This document shows, one piece after another, positions 38,521 through 49,950 of a DNA stretch of 64,000 nucleotides. Within the stretch, counting starts at the first letter, position 1; each line of letters starts with the position of its first letter. The stretch spans positions 24,964,479 through 25,028,478 of the forward strand of contig NW_019211455.1 in the NCBI RefSeq assembly GCF_002443255.2, in the 5' to 3' direction. The DNA comes from Varroa destructor. Taxonomy: Eukaryota; Arthropoda; Arachnida; Mesostigmata; Varroidae. The notes beneath the pieces are model-generated. The model did not search any database. It saw only the letters and a program-made list of their open reading frames with translations, and was not told the DNA's origin. Both the position numbers and the translations under genes were made by a program.

Positions 38521-39045
38521 ACCGACGAAATTGTTCGCCCAGTCCGTCCGTTCCTTCCACCATATCGTGATGGCCCTCAACGCAACGCGGTGTCCCTTCG
38601 AGGCGGTCGGTTGCTCTATGATTTCGTCTCATACCCTCCTCCGTTTATTGCGTTCTCTCCTACAACGAGGTCCCTCGCCTTCGGACGTGCAGCCCCCACT
38701 CACTCCGGAACTCTCTCGTTGTTGCCCGGCGCCGGCGACCGCCACAGCCGGTGCGTGCTGTGCAAGTTCACGCCGTTTCGAAGAACCAAGAAGCGAGTTA
38801 TCCCAGCTCCTTCTCCGCCCAAACGACGACCTCCCAAAGAGAGCAGCCGAATTCAACATGTGTTCCAAGCTTCGCTACGACCACCTTATAGTTGCCATTA
38901 CCTAATTCGTTCAAGTGACGACGACGATAACGACGAGACTAAACAATCCGTTGTTCTATGCTTTTTGTGTGCTGTTACGTGTCTGGGAAGTTATCACCGA
39001 ATTCGTGTTTGTTTGATGTGTACACCAGCGGTACCATGTCTTTGA
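38521..39045 (+). CDS. candidate GC-rich exon in the longest ORF of the window
   Basis: A frame open from 38431 to TGA at 39043 is the longest in the window (204 codons). A pyrimidine-rich acceptor (TCCTCTGTCCTCCATCAG) at 38520 would start an exon in phase 0. The peptide is Pro/Arg/Ser-rich (for example VRPVRPFLPPYRDGPQRN), with a basic SPPKRRPPKESSR patch and a SSDDDDNDE acidic run read from GACGAC repeats. Other frames on both strands are also open because the patch is GC-rich, so length alone is not evidence. No domain recognised. Confidence 0.22.
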   Translation, partial: TDEIVRPVRPFLPPYRDGPQRNAVSLRGGRLLYDFVSYPPPFIAFSPTTRSLAFGRAAPTHSGTLSLLPGAGDRHSRCVLCKFTPFRRTKKRVIPAPSPPKRRPPKESSRIQHVFQASLRPPYSCHYLIRSSDDDDNDETKQSVVLCFLCAVTCLGSYHRIRVCLMCTPAVPCL

Positions 39046-39358
39046 CATCTTTCGATCTATCCACCGGTCGACGGCAGACAGGTGACAGCGTTCTATGTTT
39101 ATTTGTCGATCTTTGTTAATGCTAGAGCCTGCTGTCGTCAACGGGACCAAGGGGTTGGGTTAAGCTGCCAAATATTTTGAAACAAGTAAACGGAGTGGCG
39201 TCTGGAAGCAGAACGACACGCGCTGACTGCTGTATCCTGTGCTCTTCAATCCGAACCGTTCTCTCTTTCAATCCCCGTAACCTACTAACATCGCATACGT
39301 TTGACAAGCATTACAGCATTGATGAATGACATAAGACGCCATTTACACAGTGCATAAA
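39046..39358. other. non-coding gap between two candidate frames
   Basis: No exon supported. An in-frame TAA just upstream sets the left limit of the frame that starts at 39359. Confidence 0.4.
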
Positions 39359-39673
39359 ATGAAATCGACTCGTGGGCCCGATGATAACCAGTATAGCCAG
39401 CAGCTCCGTTTCGAGGACAGTGATTTGGTGATCGATGATCGCATAAACATTTCACTGAAACAAAAAAATCGCCAAAAGGAAAATACATTCTGCCGAGAAG
39501 ACGGGCCACAGATTTCCACCATTGTAGAAATCGTAGTAATAAGTGAAGACAATGAGCGGATGTTGCAATTCGAATATTCTGTAGGTTACTACCTTTTGTC
39601 CTTCGCTTTAGGCCGATTATCTACGGTTTCAGAGCAGTCAGTTGATCCAGGTCCCAGTGCCCTGTGCGAGTAA
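39359..39673 (+). CDS. candidate acidic ORF, 104 residues
   Basis: ATG at 39359, with an in-frame stop about 30 bases upstream, opens a 104-codon frame to TAA. The peptide is hydrophilic and strongly charged (QLRFEDSDLVIDDRINISLK), with many C/G third positions. The last quarter is more hydrophobic (YSVGYYLLSFALG). TATTCT|GTAGGT could be a donor before that part. No domain recognised. Composition makes it one of the better-looking small frames, but a minus-strand frame overlaps most of it. Confidence 0.25.
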   Translation: MKSTRGPDDNQYSQQLRFEDSDLVIDDRINISLKQKNRQKENTFCREDGPQISTIVEIVVISEDNERMLQFEYSVGYYLLSFALGRLSTVSEQSVDPGPSALCE

Positions 39674-40923
39674 ATCATTCATCGTCGTCTATGCTTCTTA
39701 CGTGTTTATGTCTTCTGGACTGCTATTATTTAGTGACGGACACTACATACTGCTGGACTAAGGCTGCTAACAGACTAGAGTTTACCCGGAGAAGAGGGCC
39801 CAAGTGAGGCGGCGACGCGGCCCGTTTATGCCTTTTCTGTAGCTTCTAACTTTTGTACGACCTTTCAAAATCATCAGTTGTAACGCCCTGGAACTAGCAG
39901 AGCCGTAACCAGAGCAATAACGACATCAACTTCAATAACTTTATGTTTTCATCAACTCACCACCAGACGATATATGATTTCATTCTTCTACAAGGCATAT
40001 TGATCATATTCATCGATTCAACTACCTACGGTTACTTTACCCGCATCCAATTTCCTTAGCCCAGCCATTCCGTGAAGGCTTTAGTGAATAATGTGTGTAA
40101 AAAGAACATTTATGTTGATAATACTATATTAATCATAGTAAGCACAGTGTCGTTGTTAGTGGGCTCCTGCAGATGTTATCAGTTCACAGCGTATAAGCCG
40201 AAACCTTTGTCCGCGTATCTACGTCCATTTTCTACGTATGAAGCAGCAAAACACATCGTTATCAGGAAAATGGAAAGCTAAAAAATATAGTAAAGCTAGT
40301 TCACAGCAATTGTGCCAGTCAGTCGAAACAAATAAAAATTCGACCATTAAGTAAACTCCATCTAGCGGTCATCAGTCCCTGTTCAGCCCTTATGTCGTCT
40401 GTCGTCACCCGCCTACGAATCAGCTTAGCTAATGCCCATTTTCTTCCTTCAGTTAATTTTCGCTGCGATCTTCAACGAATTCCACCTGCCCAGATTGAAC
40501 TAATGATAACCCATTCGCTCTTCCTCTAGCTCGCGTCGACGGTGCGTCATACGTAAAGCGACAGTTTATGCTCCACGGCGCATTTTCCAGCCAACGAAGA
40601 AGAATCTAGTGTTACTGGAAACGAATAGGAAAACAATTACGAAGAGGAAAACGTAAAAAAAGATCTCCTTGGACTTGTATAGAAGCGCATAACAGTAACA
40701 ATAATGATAATAATATTATTATGCTATGTTACATATCGAATAATGAATAATGTCTATCTAGCAAGCAACAACATATACCAACGTGTGCCGTACTTCGGTG
40801 GCGGAGCGTGTCACCCGCGAAGCACAGATACCTGCAGAAAAGCTAAGGTTCCTGCAAAGATTTGAGTTTTTTTGTCAGCCGATTTGTTTGAAGCTGTCAT
40901 TATTTTCTATCACACTGAGCAAG
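39674..40923. other. non-coding stretch
   Basis: Nothing supported. A weak 69-codon frame lies at 40072-40281, and there is a short ATA-rich patch near 40700. Confidence 0.45.
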
Positions 40924-40972
40924 ATGGCAGCATCATCGACCGGCATTTACCCGAGAAGACCGTTCGAAGGTT
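40924..40972 (+). CDS. candidate short first exon (16 residues)
   Basis: AGCAAGATGG is an excellent start context. Sixteen codons (MAASSTGIYPRRPFEG) plus one base lead to GGTT|GTAAGT, a strong donor in phase 1. Phase and hydrophilic N-terminal character match exons A and B, and it lies between them. It lacks their shared H-N...F-K-L-V ending, and the frame is also open upstream. Could be an alternative start of the same gene, or chance. Confidence 0.22.
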
Positions 40973-41137
40973 GTAAGTCTTTTTGCCCGCTGATGAGGTT
41001 CATTATGTCGGTAATTACCGTTACTAGATTATAAGACGTTGGTAGTTGTTTGCTGCCAATAGAAACAAGACTGTAGTAGCTTGCGTCTTTCGCCGTTGTG
41101 CTAGGAACCCTATCCTTTACATTGCAATTGTAAAAAG

Positions 41138-41455
41138 TTGATTCAGTACGCCACATATAGACAACATATTATCGAAGCATTTCACCCCGAAAAGTTCATT
41201 CAGACTCCCTATGTCTGGACGTTGTCGTTCGGTGAAAAAGAATACAAAACAATTCAGGCCCAACCGTCGTCCTGTTTGGCGCATTCGTCCAGCGGCTACA
41301 ATGATAGTGGATCTGCCGGTGGCCTCGGCCACCGCTTGGGCCCTTTAATCAGTAAAGCGCGTTCTTGCAGTGGTCTTCATTCTCCGTTTGGTCCATCCTC
41401 AGCTTTACAGCGCCGCTGCTTCTCGTGTCGAAATCTCAGCAAAAAGAGCGAATAG
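41138..41455 (+). CDS. candidate open frame, 105 codons, non-ATG
   Basis: The frame opens after a possible weak acceptor (GTAAAAAG) and runs to TAG. Its middle is Ser/Gly-rich (HSSSGYNDSGSAGGLGHRLG) and its end Cys/Arg-rich. It overlaps frames on the minus strand in a GC-richer island. No domain or start was recognised. Confidence 0.12.
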   Translation: MIQYATYRQHIIEAFHPEKFIQTPYVWTLSFGEKEYKTIQAQPSSCLAHSSSGYNDSGSAGGLGHRLGPLISKARSCSGLHSPFGPSSALQRRCFSCRNLSKKSE

Positions 41456-41986
41456 TCGAACGGCGAAGAGTGGATTAGCCACGACGGAACCGGACCAGGG
41501 GCTGTTCATTGATACTGATGCTACAGCTGCCACCGGCTTCGAGTGGCACAAGAGATGCCCCCGACCACAACGATGCTGCCAACGAAGACGCCTATTGCGG
41601 CAGCAATAACAACAAGTTCGAACGGCCGTATTTGCATCCGTATGACGCGACGCATTGTCATGTGTATCATCATTATCTTTTGAATTTCTTAACCACATAA
41701 ATTTACTGCGGCGCATGTTGTAGGAGTAGCACTTGGTCACGATTGGGCCAAGATTAAGAGTATCAATCCAAATCTGCATCTGACAATGCAAACGACGTAG
41801 CGTATTGATAGCACGACTAAATTATTAGTGGTAGACGACCATTAGTTTCAACGGGAAACTCGATGGCCATAAATGATTTTATGTGATAATATGGAGATAA
41901 GGCCGAGGGTGGGATACAGCAGCTGATACGAAAGGAAATATCATAGCTATCGACAATTATTTTAATTATGCCAAAGAAGAATATAT

Positions 41987-41992
<6 letters not shown>

Positions 41993-42020
<28 letters not shown>
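41993..42020. repeat. (AT)14 microsatellite
   Basis: Uninterrupted AT array preceded by an ATACACAC patch. Confidence 0.9.
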
Positions 42021-42023
<3 letters not shown>

Positions 42024-42291
42024 GCTAATGGTGACGACAATGTTATTAAGCAAAGTGTGTCGCTAATTACACTAACGTCCTACTGCTCTTAGTAGCAGGT
42101 TTGTTGATTAAAAGAGAATAGAAATAATAAGAGCTAGACAAAAAGTCACTCGAAATGTCATCAGTTCAAAGTAAAGAATATACACAATCTCGCGAACTTC
42201 TCCGAGGGTGAAAAATATAGTCAACGAAAAAAAAAAGGAAAATAGCTTCGACCTTCAGCGCAAAGCTAGTACGAGCTGTTTGTGGCTGAGT

Positions 42292-42588
42292 TCATCGCCA
42301 GCTAACCTCACCTTCACCCTGCTCAAGATTTTCGCATGTGCTTCCTTCATGGTGCCTTTTTAGCCAAACCTTAAGGTTAAAAACGATGGTAACAACAACA
42401 ATTCTAATAGCAGCAACAGTAACCATCCGCAGCATCAACACAGAAACACGGCTAATCGACAAATACAACGGCGAGCCTAATATTAACATTATCAAACCAA
42501 AGTAGGGTGTACTGTCAACAACAAAAATCAATTCTGCTGCCCTTTCGACAGCAGAAACGTCTACGCCCTGTTCGCTCCCACGCGCCAT
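42292..42588 (-). CDS. candidate membrane-protein ORF, 98 residues
   Basis: The ATG on the minus strand opens a frame to TGA. After a hydrophilic acidic N-terminus (ARGSEQGVDVSAVERAAE) come two hydrophobic stretches at about residues 29-46 (GLIMLILGSPLYLSI) and 50-70 (ending AAIRIVVVTIVF), then a basic and acidic tail. GGTGAAG|GTGAGG at 42312 is a good donor in phase 1, so it could be a first exon transcribed away from the plus-strand exon B. No family recognised. The hydrophobic part is T-rich DNA, which favours chance hydrophobicity. Confidence 0.22.
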   Translation of the reverse strand: MARGSEQGVDVSAVERAAELIFVVDSTPYFGLIMLILGSPLYLSISRVSVLMLRMVTVAAIRIVVVTIVFNLKVWLKRHHEGSTCENLEQGEGEVSWR

Positions 42589-43705
42589 CAACTTGGGACT
42601 ATTTATAGTATTGTTTCGGTTGATTCAAGCACAGAGTCAATCCACAAGATGAATTAACCCTCTGTCAACCAACGGTTGTGTATCTTTTCCATCCAGTGCA
42701 ATGGGCTATTGGATCACGATGAAGCGTTAGCATGCATCCTACTACTACTACTGTCGTCCTATGCGCAAATCCTAGTTAACATCAGATCATCTAGAACCAC
42801 AATATATCGCCCACAACGGCGGTGGTACTGAAAGTAGTCTAACAGGAACCGCAGTAAATGACATAACCACCAGGCCACATCAGCCGAAGCAACAGCCAGC
42901 TACTGCGGTCTACCTAACAATCCGGTTGCCTCCGGTCGTCCCTGAAGTATTTTCGATTAGCGAGTGAAAATCCGGCCGGGGCACCCGCCGTTGGCCATCA
43001 TCGAATGTGTATCATCCTCTACTCTCAAGAAAGGCACCTATACGCCACCACTCGGTTAATATATAGAATGGCCGAATTCCCACAAGCTAGCCGACCCAGC
43101 CACTAATGCCTCTGACTGATTCATTCAGGCCATAAATCAGCGTTAGCAGGCAGGCATCATACTCGATCATGTGCGTTGTTATTCGTCTGTAACAGCAAGC
43201 ACAGGTCGATGTCGAGTACTTCATCAGCACCGTTCTGCTACATCACCTGTACGCTAACAGTGAGTCACAATAGATCAGTCGTAGTGAGGAAAAGCTACAC
43301 GATCACCTGTTACTCCCATCAGACTTCTCGATTCTGGAAAGCCAGCAACTGCGAAACCTGACTTGATGTTACAGCACCGCAACGGCTGAAGCATAGCAGC
43401 AGGCAGCCCATACGCCGCCGTATCGTTTCCTCCCCACCGACTCGGACCCGCCGTCAGGGTTGTTGTAACGGCAGACAATTGTAAAAACAACAAAGTTCGA
43501 TCGAACAAATCAAAAGTGTCAAGTAAAACAGAAATGACTAAACTAAAACATGAGCTAAACCGATAAGGCAGCTCCTTGATATATGTACACACTGAGACGA
43601 CTTTCTGGGCTGACGACATCGGCAGAAAAACGAATTTGGAGTCGCCACTGTTCCGTAACCGGGTCAGATGTGTGAGCAGTTGCCTTGCTTTCTTTAAACG
43701 CTTTT

Positions 43706-43749
43706 CGACGACGACGGCGGCGGCGGCGGCTGCTGCTGCCACCGCCGCT
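43706..43749. repeat. GAC/GGC/TGC triplet array
   Basis: Consecutive GAC, GGC, TGC and CCG-type triplets about 60-100 bases upstream of the exon B start codon, probably in its 5' untranslated region. Antisense reading gives a poly-Ala run, which explains the long minus-strand frame at 43275-43742. Confidence 0.8.
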
Positions 43750-43806
43750 ACTTATTGAATAGTTCGGACAGTTTATAGTCCGTTTTGTCGTTAGTGGCAG
43801 CAGACG

Positions 43807-44137
43807 ATGTCGTCGGGTGGATCAAACCCGCTGTTCGCGACGGTCGGCGAGGCTCGCAACAATATGCGCGATTTACGGACGATTCATGAGGAGGTCCGCG
43901 AATCCTACGACCCTTCGCGCGAATCACATACCCGCGAGCGTCCATTGTTGCGTTCGACCGGCAACGCGACAGGCAGCATCGGTGGCCCACATCACGCGCC
44001 ACTGATTCATACATCACGCGGAAGCAGAGGTTCGCGCGAGGAATCGCGTGAGTATTCACTGTTTGATGTGGCCGCACCGTCTGCAGGCCGCGTCATCTTT
44101 GACCACAACCAGAGCACGTTCCGTCTGGTAAACACTG
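43807..44137 (+). CDS. alternative first coding exon B (110-residue N-terminus)
   Basis: ATG at 43807 follows an in-frame TAG at 43792 and opens 110 codons plus one base, ending at ACTG|GTGAGT in phase 1. The peptide is hydrophilic and disordered-looking, rich in Arg, Ser, Glu and Gly (about residues 36-82 include RESHTRERPLLRSTG and SRGSRGSREESREY). It has a Leu-Leu pair at 47-48 and no membrane segment. Its last 11 residues, H100 to T110 (H-N-Q-S-T-F-R-L-V-N-T), match the end of exon A at 13975-14074. The DNA is clearly GC-richer than the flanks and third positions favour C/G, as expected of coding sequence. It lies in a GC-rich 42.3-44.2 kb island likely to include its promoter. The likely role is a longer isoform-specific cytosolic N-terminus. 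The protein family is unknown, and the exon after it was not identified. Confidence 0.65.
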
Positions 44138-45383
44138 GTGAGTTTACTTTTCATTTCACGGACGATAGCATATTCACCTATATTATTGTCCATATAACCT
44201 GTATGACCGAGATTTGGCTAAGATAATATATTGAGGAAAAGAGGTCTGAAGACAAATTGCAATGACGTCACGTAAGGTGTGTGCTTTTGTAGCAACAGTT
44301 TGTAGTATTAGCTGTAAGATGATAAATACCAAATTTTTAAATGAAATAAACTACGGTCGGCTGTCTGTAATTACTTGAGTTGAGCACTTGTTTATTGTTT
44401 ATCAAGGCGCTCATCGTTAGTCCACGTTTGATCTGCCTTGTTACATATGAAAATCAAACACTCATGCAACAATAATAGCAATGTTCCACTCTCATATGGT
44501 ACGTAGGGGTACAACGTAGTCTCGGCGGCTAATGTATAACGGGCGGACATCGCTGATTCGAATTCAAGCGCTGGCAAATCGATATTACGACACATTATTG
44601 CCATTTCTTTTTATAGGTTTGTTATAGAAAAGGCGAGGCTAGCACAGTAAGGCACACAGGTAGACAGCATCTAATTAAAAAAACGTCACATGACGCTCCG
44701 CAATGCAAACCTTCCCTTCGCAGGTTTCGGCGGAAAACTAAGTTCCAGCGGTCACCTACGTATGCGGTGGGACCTCTCTTGCTAGTAATACTACAAAGTC
44801 TAGACTCAAAGTGCTTTCCTACGCAAAAAGTAAATGCTGAGAGTCAGCCTTACTGACTGCTGAGATACCATATAGAACGTAAATATCATTATAAGAGCAG
44901 TTGGAAACTGAATCCCCGCTGCCAATCTCCCTATTAGCCATTCTATGTTTATAGTTTGTAGCCTACGTTGTGCTAACCTCTAGGTATATTTTCGAAGTCT
45001 CACTGCTGAAACTATACTAGTGCTGCTGACGTAAGAAGCTTTTAGACAGAAATCCCCGACATAACGAGAACAAACGCATTACAGGCCTCTCCTTGAGAGT
45101 GCAGTATGCTTATATCATCGAGCAAGCACGAAACTATTGTCAAGTGATCTAGCACCCATAGGAACGAGCTGAGATCTTTCTCGCAGTTGAATGGACGCGT
45201 TCGAAGAAAGCGAGAAAGCTTTGGATTGGTGACTCACTTAGGACTAGCGGTTTTCCGGGAGAAGGCCAGGGTAGGCAGCTCGTTATCATTATCCGCGTCC
45301 CCTTGCGTCTGTATTGTCCAATTTATTAGATGATGAGTAAACGAAGTGGCGGCAACGGCCCGAGAGTACGCGCCGTCGAGTTC
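44138..45383. other. intron after exon B; no clear exon
   Basis: A good acceptor (CCTTCCCTTCGCAG, ending at 44724) is followed in phase 1 by only 20 codons before a stop, so it is not accepted as exon 2. Otherwise non-coding. Confidence 0.4.
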
Positions 45384-45437
45384 GTCAGTCGCAGTACGTC
45401 TATTTGACCACAAGTGCGCAATCAGTTCGGTGTCGCC

Positions 45438-45632
45438 ATGGGGGCGAACGAGCTATTGCGTAGCCGTTTCGACGTAGTTGGACGAAACCGTGCTCGAATG
45501 CGAAAGTGTGTGTGGATAGTAAGAGTGCTAAGTGTGAGAAGTATCGCTTACGATAGTAGTAAAAGGAGCGATCCTGTTGACTCGTCTCGAATAGACTGGA
45601 ATTGTACCGATGAAAGGGCAAAAGGCTTTTGA
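45438..45632 (+). CDS. candidate ORF, 64 residues, strong start context
   Basis: GTCGCCATGG is a near-perfect start context, in a GC-rich patch with a TCAGTC initiator-like motif at 45384. The peptide starts MGANELLRSRFDVVGRNRAR, where Gly2 and Asn3 could suit N-myristoylation, and is basic. No good donor before the stop. Possible first exon or chance. The antisense frame at 45400-45663 is also open. Confidence 0.2.
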   Translation: MGANELLRSRFDVVGRNRARMRKCVWIVRVLSVRSIAYDSSKRSDPVDSSRIDWNCTDERAKGF

Positions 45633-48600
45633 GCGGCAGCTGGAACAGGGCCAACACAAGCAAACCCTACACGAGATCCACCTGCCGTTTCGATCGGCAA
45701 AGCTTTCCGACAAAAGCTTCACTGCTTTATTCCTACTATTCACCATAGACTAAAGATCCTCGCACTATAGTAAGAAGGCTATTGAGCAGAAGAGAATGGA
45801 CGATTTTCGGTCCCGCTGTTAAAACTAAGCATGAAGAAGTCAGGCCTGTTAACTATTGCATCGGGAAACAGCTGGCCGGCTGTCGACTGATGTTCCGAAA
45901 ACAGTAGAAGGCTCTAAGTAGCTTTAATAGCTGATGCAAAATACTACAAGCTTCCCAATATATCGAAACGCTGATAGTTGTTGTTTACTTGACTCTTGTC
46001 GTCGAGCAGTTGTTACTACGTAAAAATCGTAACTACTAAGCGGACACAGTTCAGGTGCGTTCGGATGAGCAGTAGTAATCGCGAAAATTCTATAGCGATA
46101 TGATACGCCGCGACTGGCACGTGGGGTATATGTTAAGTCTAGTCGAACAGCACCCTTACTATCTAAAACTAACTACAAATCAAAGAAGTGTTGGTTTTTT
46201 TCGACTTTGTGCCTGGTTAATAGAAGAATTTATAAATATCTCGATACAAATAGACGGCAATGTCATAATGGTATTAAATGCACTCGAGACACGCAGCTAA
46301 GTATCTGCCTATGTCTTTAGTAGAACGGAACTATGGAAGAGAATAATCTTGCAGAATCTGTAAGGCAGTAAATGCAAAAATCAAATTACATTAAAAGAAA
46401 AAAAAAACGCAATTAGCAAATCGGCGCGTGATGGCTTGACAATAGTCTGCTGCAAAGGGATCGAGCTATAAAATTATTCAGCCAGTGAACAGTTTACGCG
46501 TACGGTTCGTAACTGGAACTAGCATTGACCTCTCTCAAGTCACATGTAACGCTCTTGGCATAATTGTGTCATAAAAGCCATCTATCTGCCTTAAGGCTTA
46601 AAAAGGTATAGACATGCGATAAGATCGAATCATCATTATCATTTCTGCAGCGTCTCTCGTTCGTTCTAGTAACTCGCAAACATTGCTGATAAGATCATAA
46701 CTTGTTCGATTCCTTTAATTAGCTGTACGTCCATATATACGTTTGAACTCAAGCTAAATATTCCAATAGCCAATGTTATATGTAATATTTGCTGAGCTAA
46801 ATGAAGGGGCGATACGATCACGCACGTTACGCACCAGCCGGCATCTAGAACGTTCGATATCCCATCAATTTGCGTAACTTGAAGTGAAATTGCTGCGCGC
46901 GTCCGTCAAAGCAAAATCTGCTATATACAATATTTATAGAGAAGTTTTGTTTAAGCAAGCGTTTCTGTCAGAGTACCTGAAGCGTTGAAGTAGTTAACGT
47001 AACTTCAACATGATATTTAACTCGTGTCGCAGCTTTGCAGGTTTGTCGACTACGACTAGATGTAGAACGGCCCATAAGCCCAACTTTACGTTATATCTTG
47101 TGCTATACAATTTTGACCGTATGACCGATGTAGATCTAGTTATGTTTAGGATACATAAGGACTATAGGTAATCTTATACTGTAAGACTAATTATTTGTCT
47201 GTTACCAACAGTAATATTGAATCTACCCGTCTCAGCCCGTTCTTGGCACCTATCTGGTTTACGGCCGTTTGCCACTACGTTGCCGTCGGTTGCCTCGACC
47301 GAGATCCCTTCAGCTTGTGGTCCCTCATAATAAGGTATACGAGTATGCTATATATGGTCAAGAGTCCAAGTTTCCAGACGGGCTAGCACTTTTTGCTTGC
47401 CTTGTTGCCTCTCACTGGCAATACTAACAATGCAGCAGTGGCCCATATTTTGACCGCTAAGCATAACTTCAGATATTTTAGCAATGACGATGGTCAGTTA
47501 CCCTTGCCGAGATGTCAAAGCAGAAATCATCATCATCATCTACTCCATCCGGATAAGCGAGACACCAAGGGCGTAGGCTAGGGGTATGGGTGTTTTATCT
47601 CTATGTTTGTACTGAGTCAAAATATCTGCCTTCAAGATGAAATAACTGAAGAGGCCGTTCACCCTCATAGCGCTTTGTTCAGAGTATAGGGGGCGGGAAT
47701 GCCAGACTTCACACGGTTTTTTTGGGAACCCTTCTTTACTATACCTTTTTGCGTGTACGATGATGTAAATGATTTGCATATCTAGCGTTCGAAAAACACA
47801 GCTTGTAATAGCGATGTATTAACTACGCCATGATTAGTTGAATGATGTGTTCGTAATTTTTACATTATTCGATTGAACTGACCTCTGAACGGCAGCTAAG
47901 ATTCAATCTATGGAATCTGAGCTCAGAAATCTGTGCATAGCTAACATTCAGTCTTCCAATGCCTGTATGGTAAATTGCGGTCTTTCGTGGTCTCCGATGA
48001 TCCCTGGATGTTATAACATGATCTATGCACAAAATGTATGCACTTCATTAAATTGATGCACGTTCTCCTTTTTCATGTCAAAACCTTTAGGATAGGATAT
48101 CGCTAGGATCTGTTATTGGACTGGTGTACATTTGCCGCCAGGTAGGTTCTTAATGATTGCTATTGTTGTTTGATCTTCTAATTTCTATTCTCAAAACCCT
48201 TCCATGGTTTTTGAGATAATGACATAAAATCATAATATACACGCTACGAATTTCGACGCTTCTGCCGTTTATGTAACACCAAAGGGCGATATTTGTTATT
48301 TGAATATTGACAGATACTAATATGGAGATGTCCCTCCATAGTAGTAGCCTGAACGAATTAAGCGTACGAGAAACGCATGAAATGGTATAATGCACATGAA
48401 TTCAATTGTGCCGGAAAAGATGGTACAAAATGCGTCTTTCATCACTCGAACCTTACTGTCACCTCTGTCCGTCGCTCCTTTTTTGTTACCAATTCTCGTT
48501 ATGACATACATAGCGCTATTAGTGTAAAAGGTTGACGCAGATAGAACAATTAGGGAACGCAGAAAAGGCTGTGAAAGGGTCAATTTTTATTTCTTTTAGC

Positions 48601-49829
48601 GTGCAAGTGCTTGCATATTCGTGCCTGTGGATTTGCCTTGTTTACATAATACGGACGCTTGTATGCATTGGCTGAGCTTAGCTTTTAACTTCCCTGGCGC
48701 TTTGTCATAAATAGCTGACAGACATGCATGCAGCGAGCTGATCGAACACGATGGAATGTTCACACATCTGTAAAGTGCCCCCGAACCGGCAGATCCGCCC
48801 ACTCTTATTCTAGTCTACCGCCATACGCTCTTGTTCCCGTGTGCATATCCAAGATTTCACCCAGTATACGTACACGGAGCACAGCACAGCTCGAGGCCCG
48901 TACCGCGACAACAGACAGACACATGGGCTCGCAAGCCCTTTCCCTTCCCAGATTTCCTTAAGTCGACCCACTAAATCGGTTCCGAGTAGAAATTGGGATT
49001 GTCCCATTCTCAATCAGGACCCGAAATCACTTTTTTTGCCTTCCACGACTTCGTTTCAAATCAGTAAGCCACTTAGCCCTCCCATACGCGTGTTTCTTTT
49101 AAGCTAACCTGCCTTCTATTGCATGAGTTGGCTCGCTGCTTCATGACCAATTTACTTTGTTCTTCCGTCCGCTAGGTTAATTGAATTTCGGTTTGTACCC
49201 TTTTCTATTCCATTTACTACAATACACAGAAATAACTGTAGATCTACGGCAAAGATTCGATTATTCTATAGCCGGCGCCCTTCGAAACGTATCGACAGTA
49301 CTAGCTCCATATAACAGACTACCACTTGCAGGAATTACATCAGCCTGCATACATAGACGTACATATGGATACATGCTTTAATAAAGACAGAAAAAGCAAG
49401 TCGTATATAAAGAGAGATAGTCTTGGCTCAAGCCCACATTAAAGGAATACAAATGGATTGAAAATGAAGGGGCGAAACGGGTTACGACAGAGAGAAATAA
49501 AAATAAAAAGTGTTATGTAATAGACCAAACGAACGTGCTTAGACTAAATGTAGCCATACAGCTTGCAGTGGACATACAGTTCTTACTAGACCCGGTATGC
49601 CATTACGCTTATATCACCCTAGACGGCGTTTAGGTTATTTCTCGGCTATGTCTCTGCGTAAACCGAACAGGGCTTCTTACGCTAGATGAGACTTTTGAGC
49701 TACTGCTTATTCTGACTTTATAGCATTCAATCTATCTAGTCTAAATTGTTTTATATGAGAGGGATACATATCTGAGTATCTCTTGGATCTATTTAAAGTA
49801 GTCCTTGTCATTTAGAGGGTAATTTCTTC
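45633..49829. other. non-coding stretch
   Basis: No supported gene. A possible 124-base exon at 47211-47334 (CTGTTACCAACAG acceptor, AATAAG|GTATAC donor) was noted. Overlapping frames at 48.6-49.1 kb are mutual shadows in a GC-richer patch. Confidence 0.4.
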
Positions 49830-49950
49830 ACGGACACGTTGTGGTCTAGGTTTGAATCCGCGGATAGAGACACTTTGCTTCAAGCGGATGGCCAACCATC
49901 TAATGGAATGCCTAACGACGATGTCGGACGTAGAACTCGACACAGAGAGG
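49830..49950 (+). repeat. SINE-like repeat, copy A
   Basis: GTGGTCTAGGTTTGAATCC carries a near-perfect B box. The tail (GGCCAACCATCTAATGG, AATGCCTAACGACGATG, AGAACTCGACACAGAG) matches the 24.8 and 19.1 kb copies. Same orientation as both. Insertion boundaries not fixed. Confidence 0.6.

Noticed and set aside
38629..38868. Minus-strand Ser/Arg-rich frames opposite the 204-codon plus frame
   Set aside because: They are shadows in a GC-rich patch where stops are rare on both strands.
43275..43742. 155-codon minus-strand frame with poly-Ala start
   Set aside because: It is antisense to the exon B leader, and its start is a reading of the triplet array. No ATG start and no protein character beyond composition.
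44725..44784. Good acceptor (CCTTCCCTTCGCAG) after exon B, taken as exon 2
   Set aside because: In the required phase 1 the frame stops after 20 codons, and no credible donor lies before the stop.
47211..47334. Hydrophobic 124-base segment between CAG and AATAAG|GTATAC
   Set aside because: Phase does not match the exons A/B donor, and no partner exon was found.
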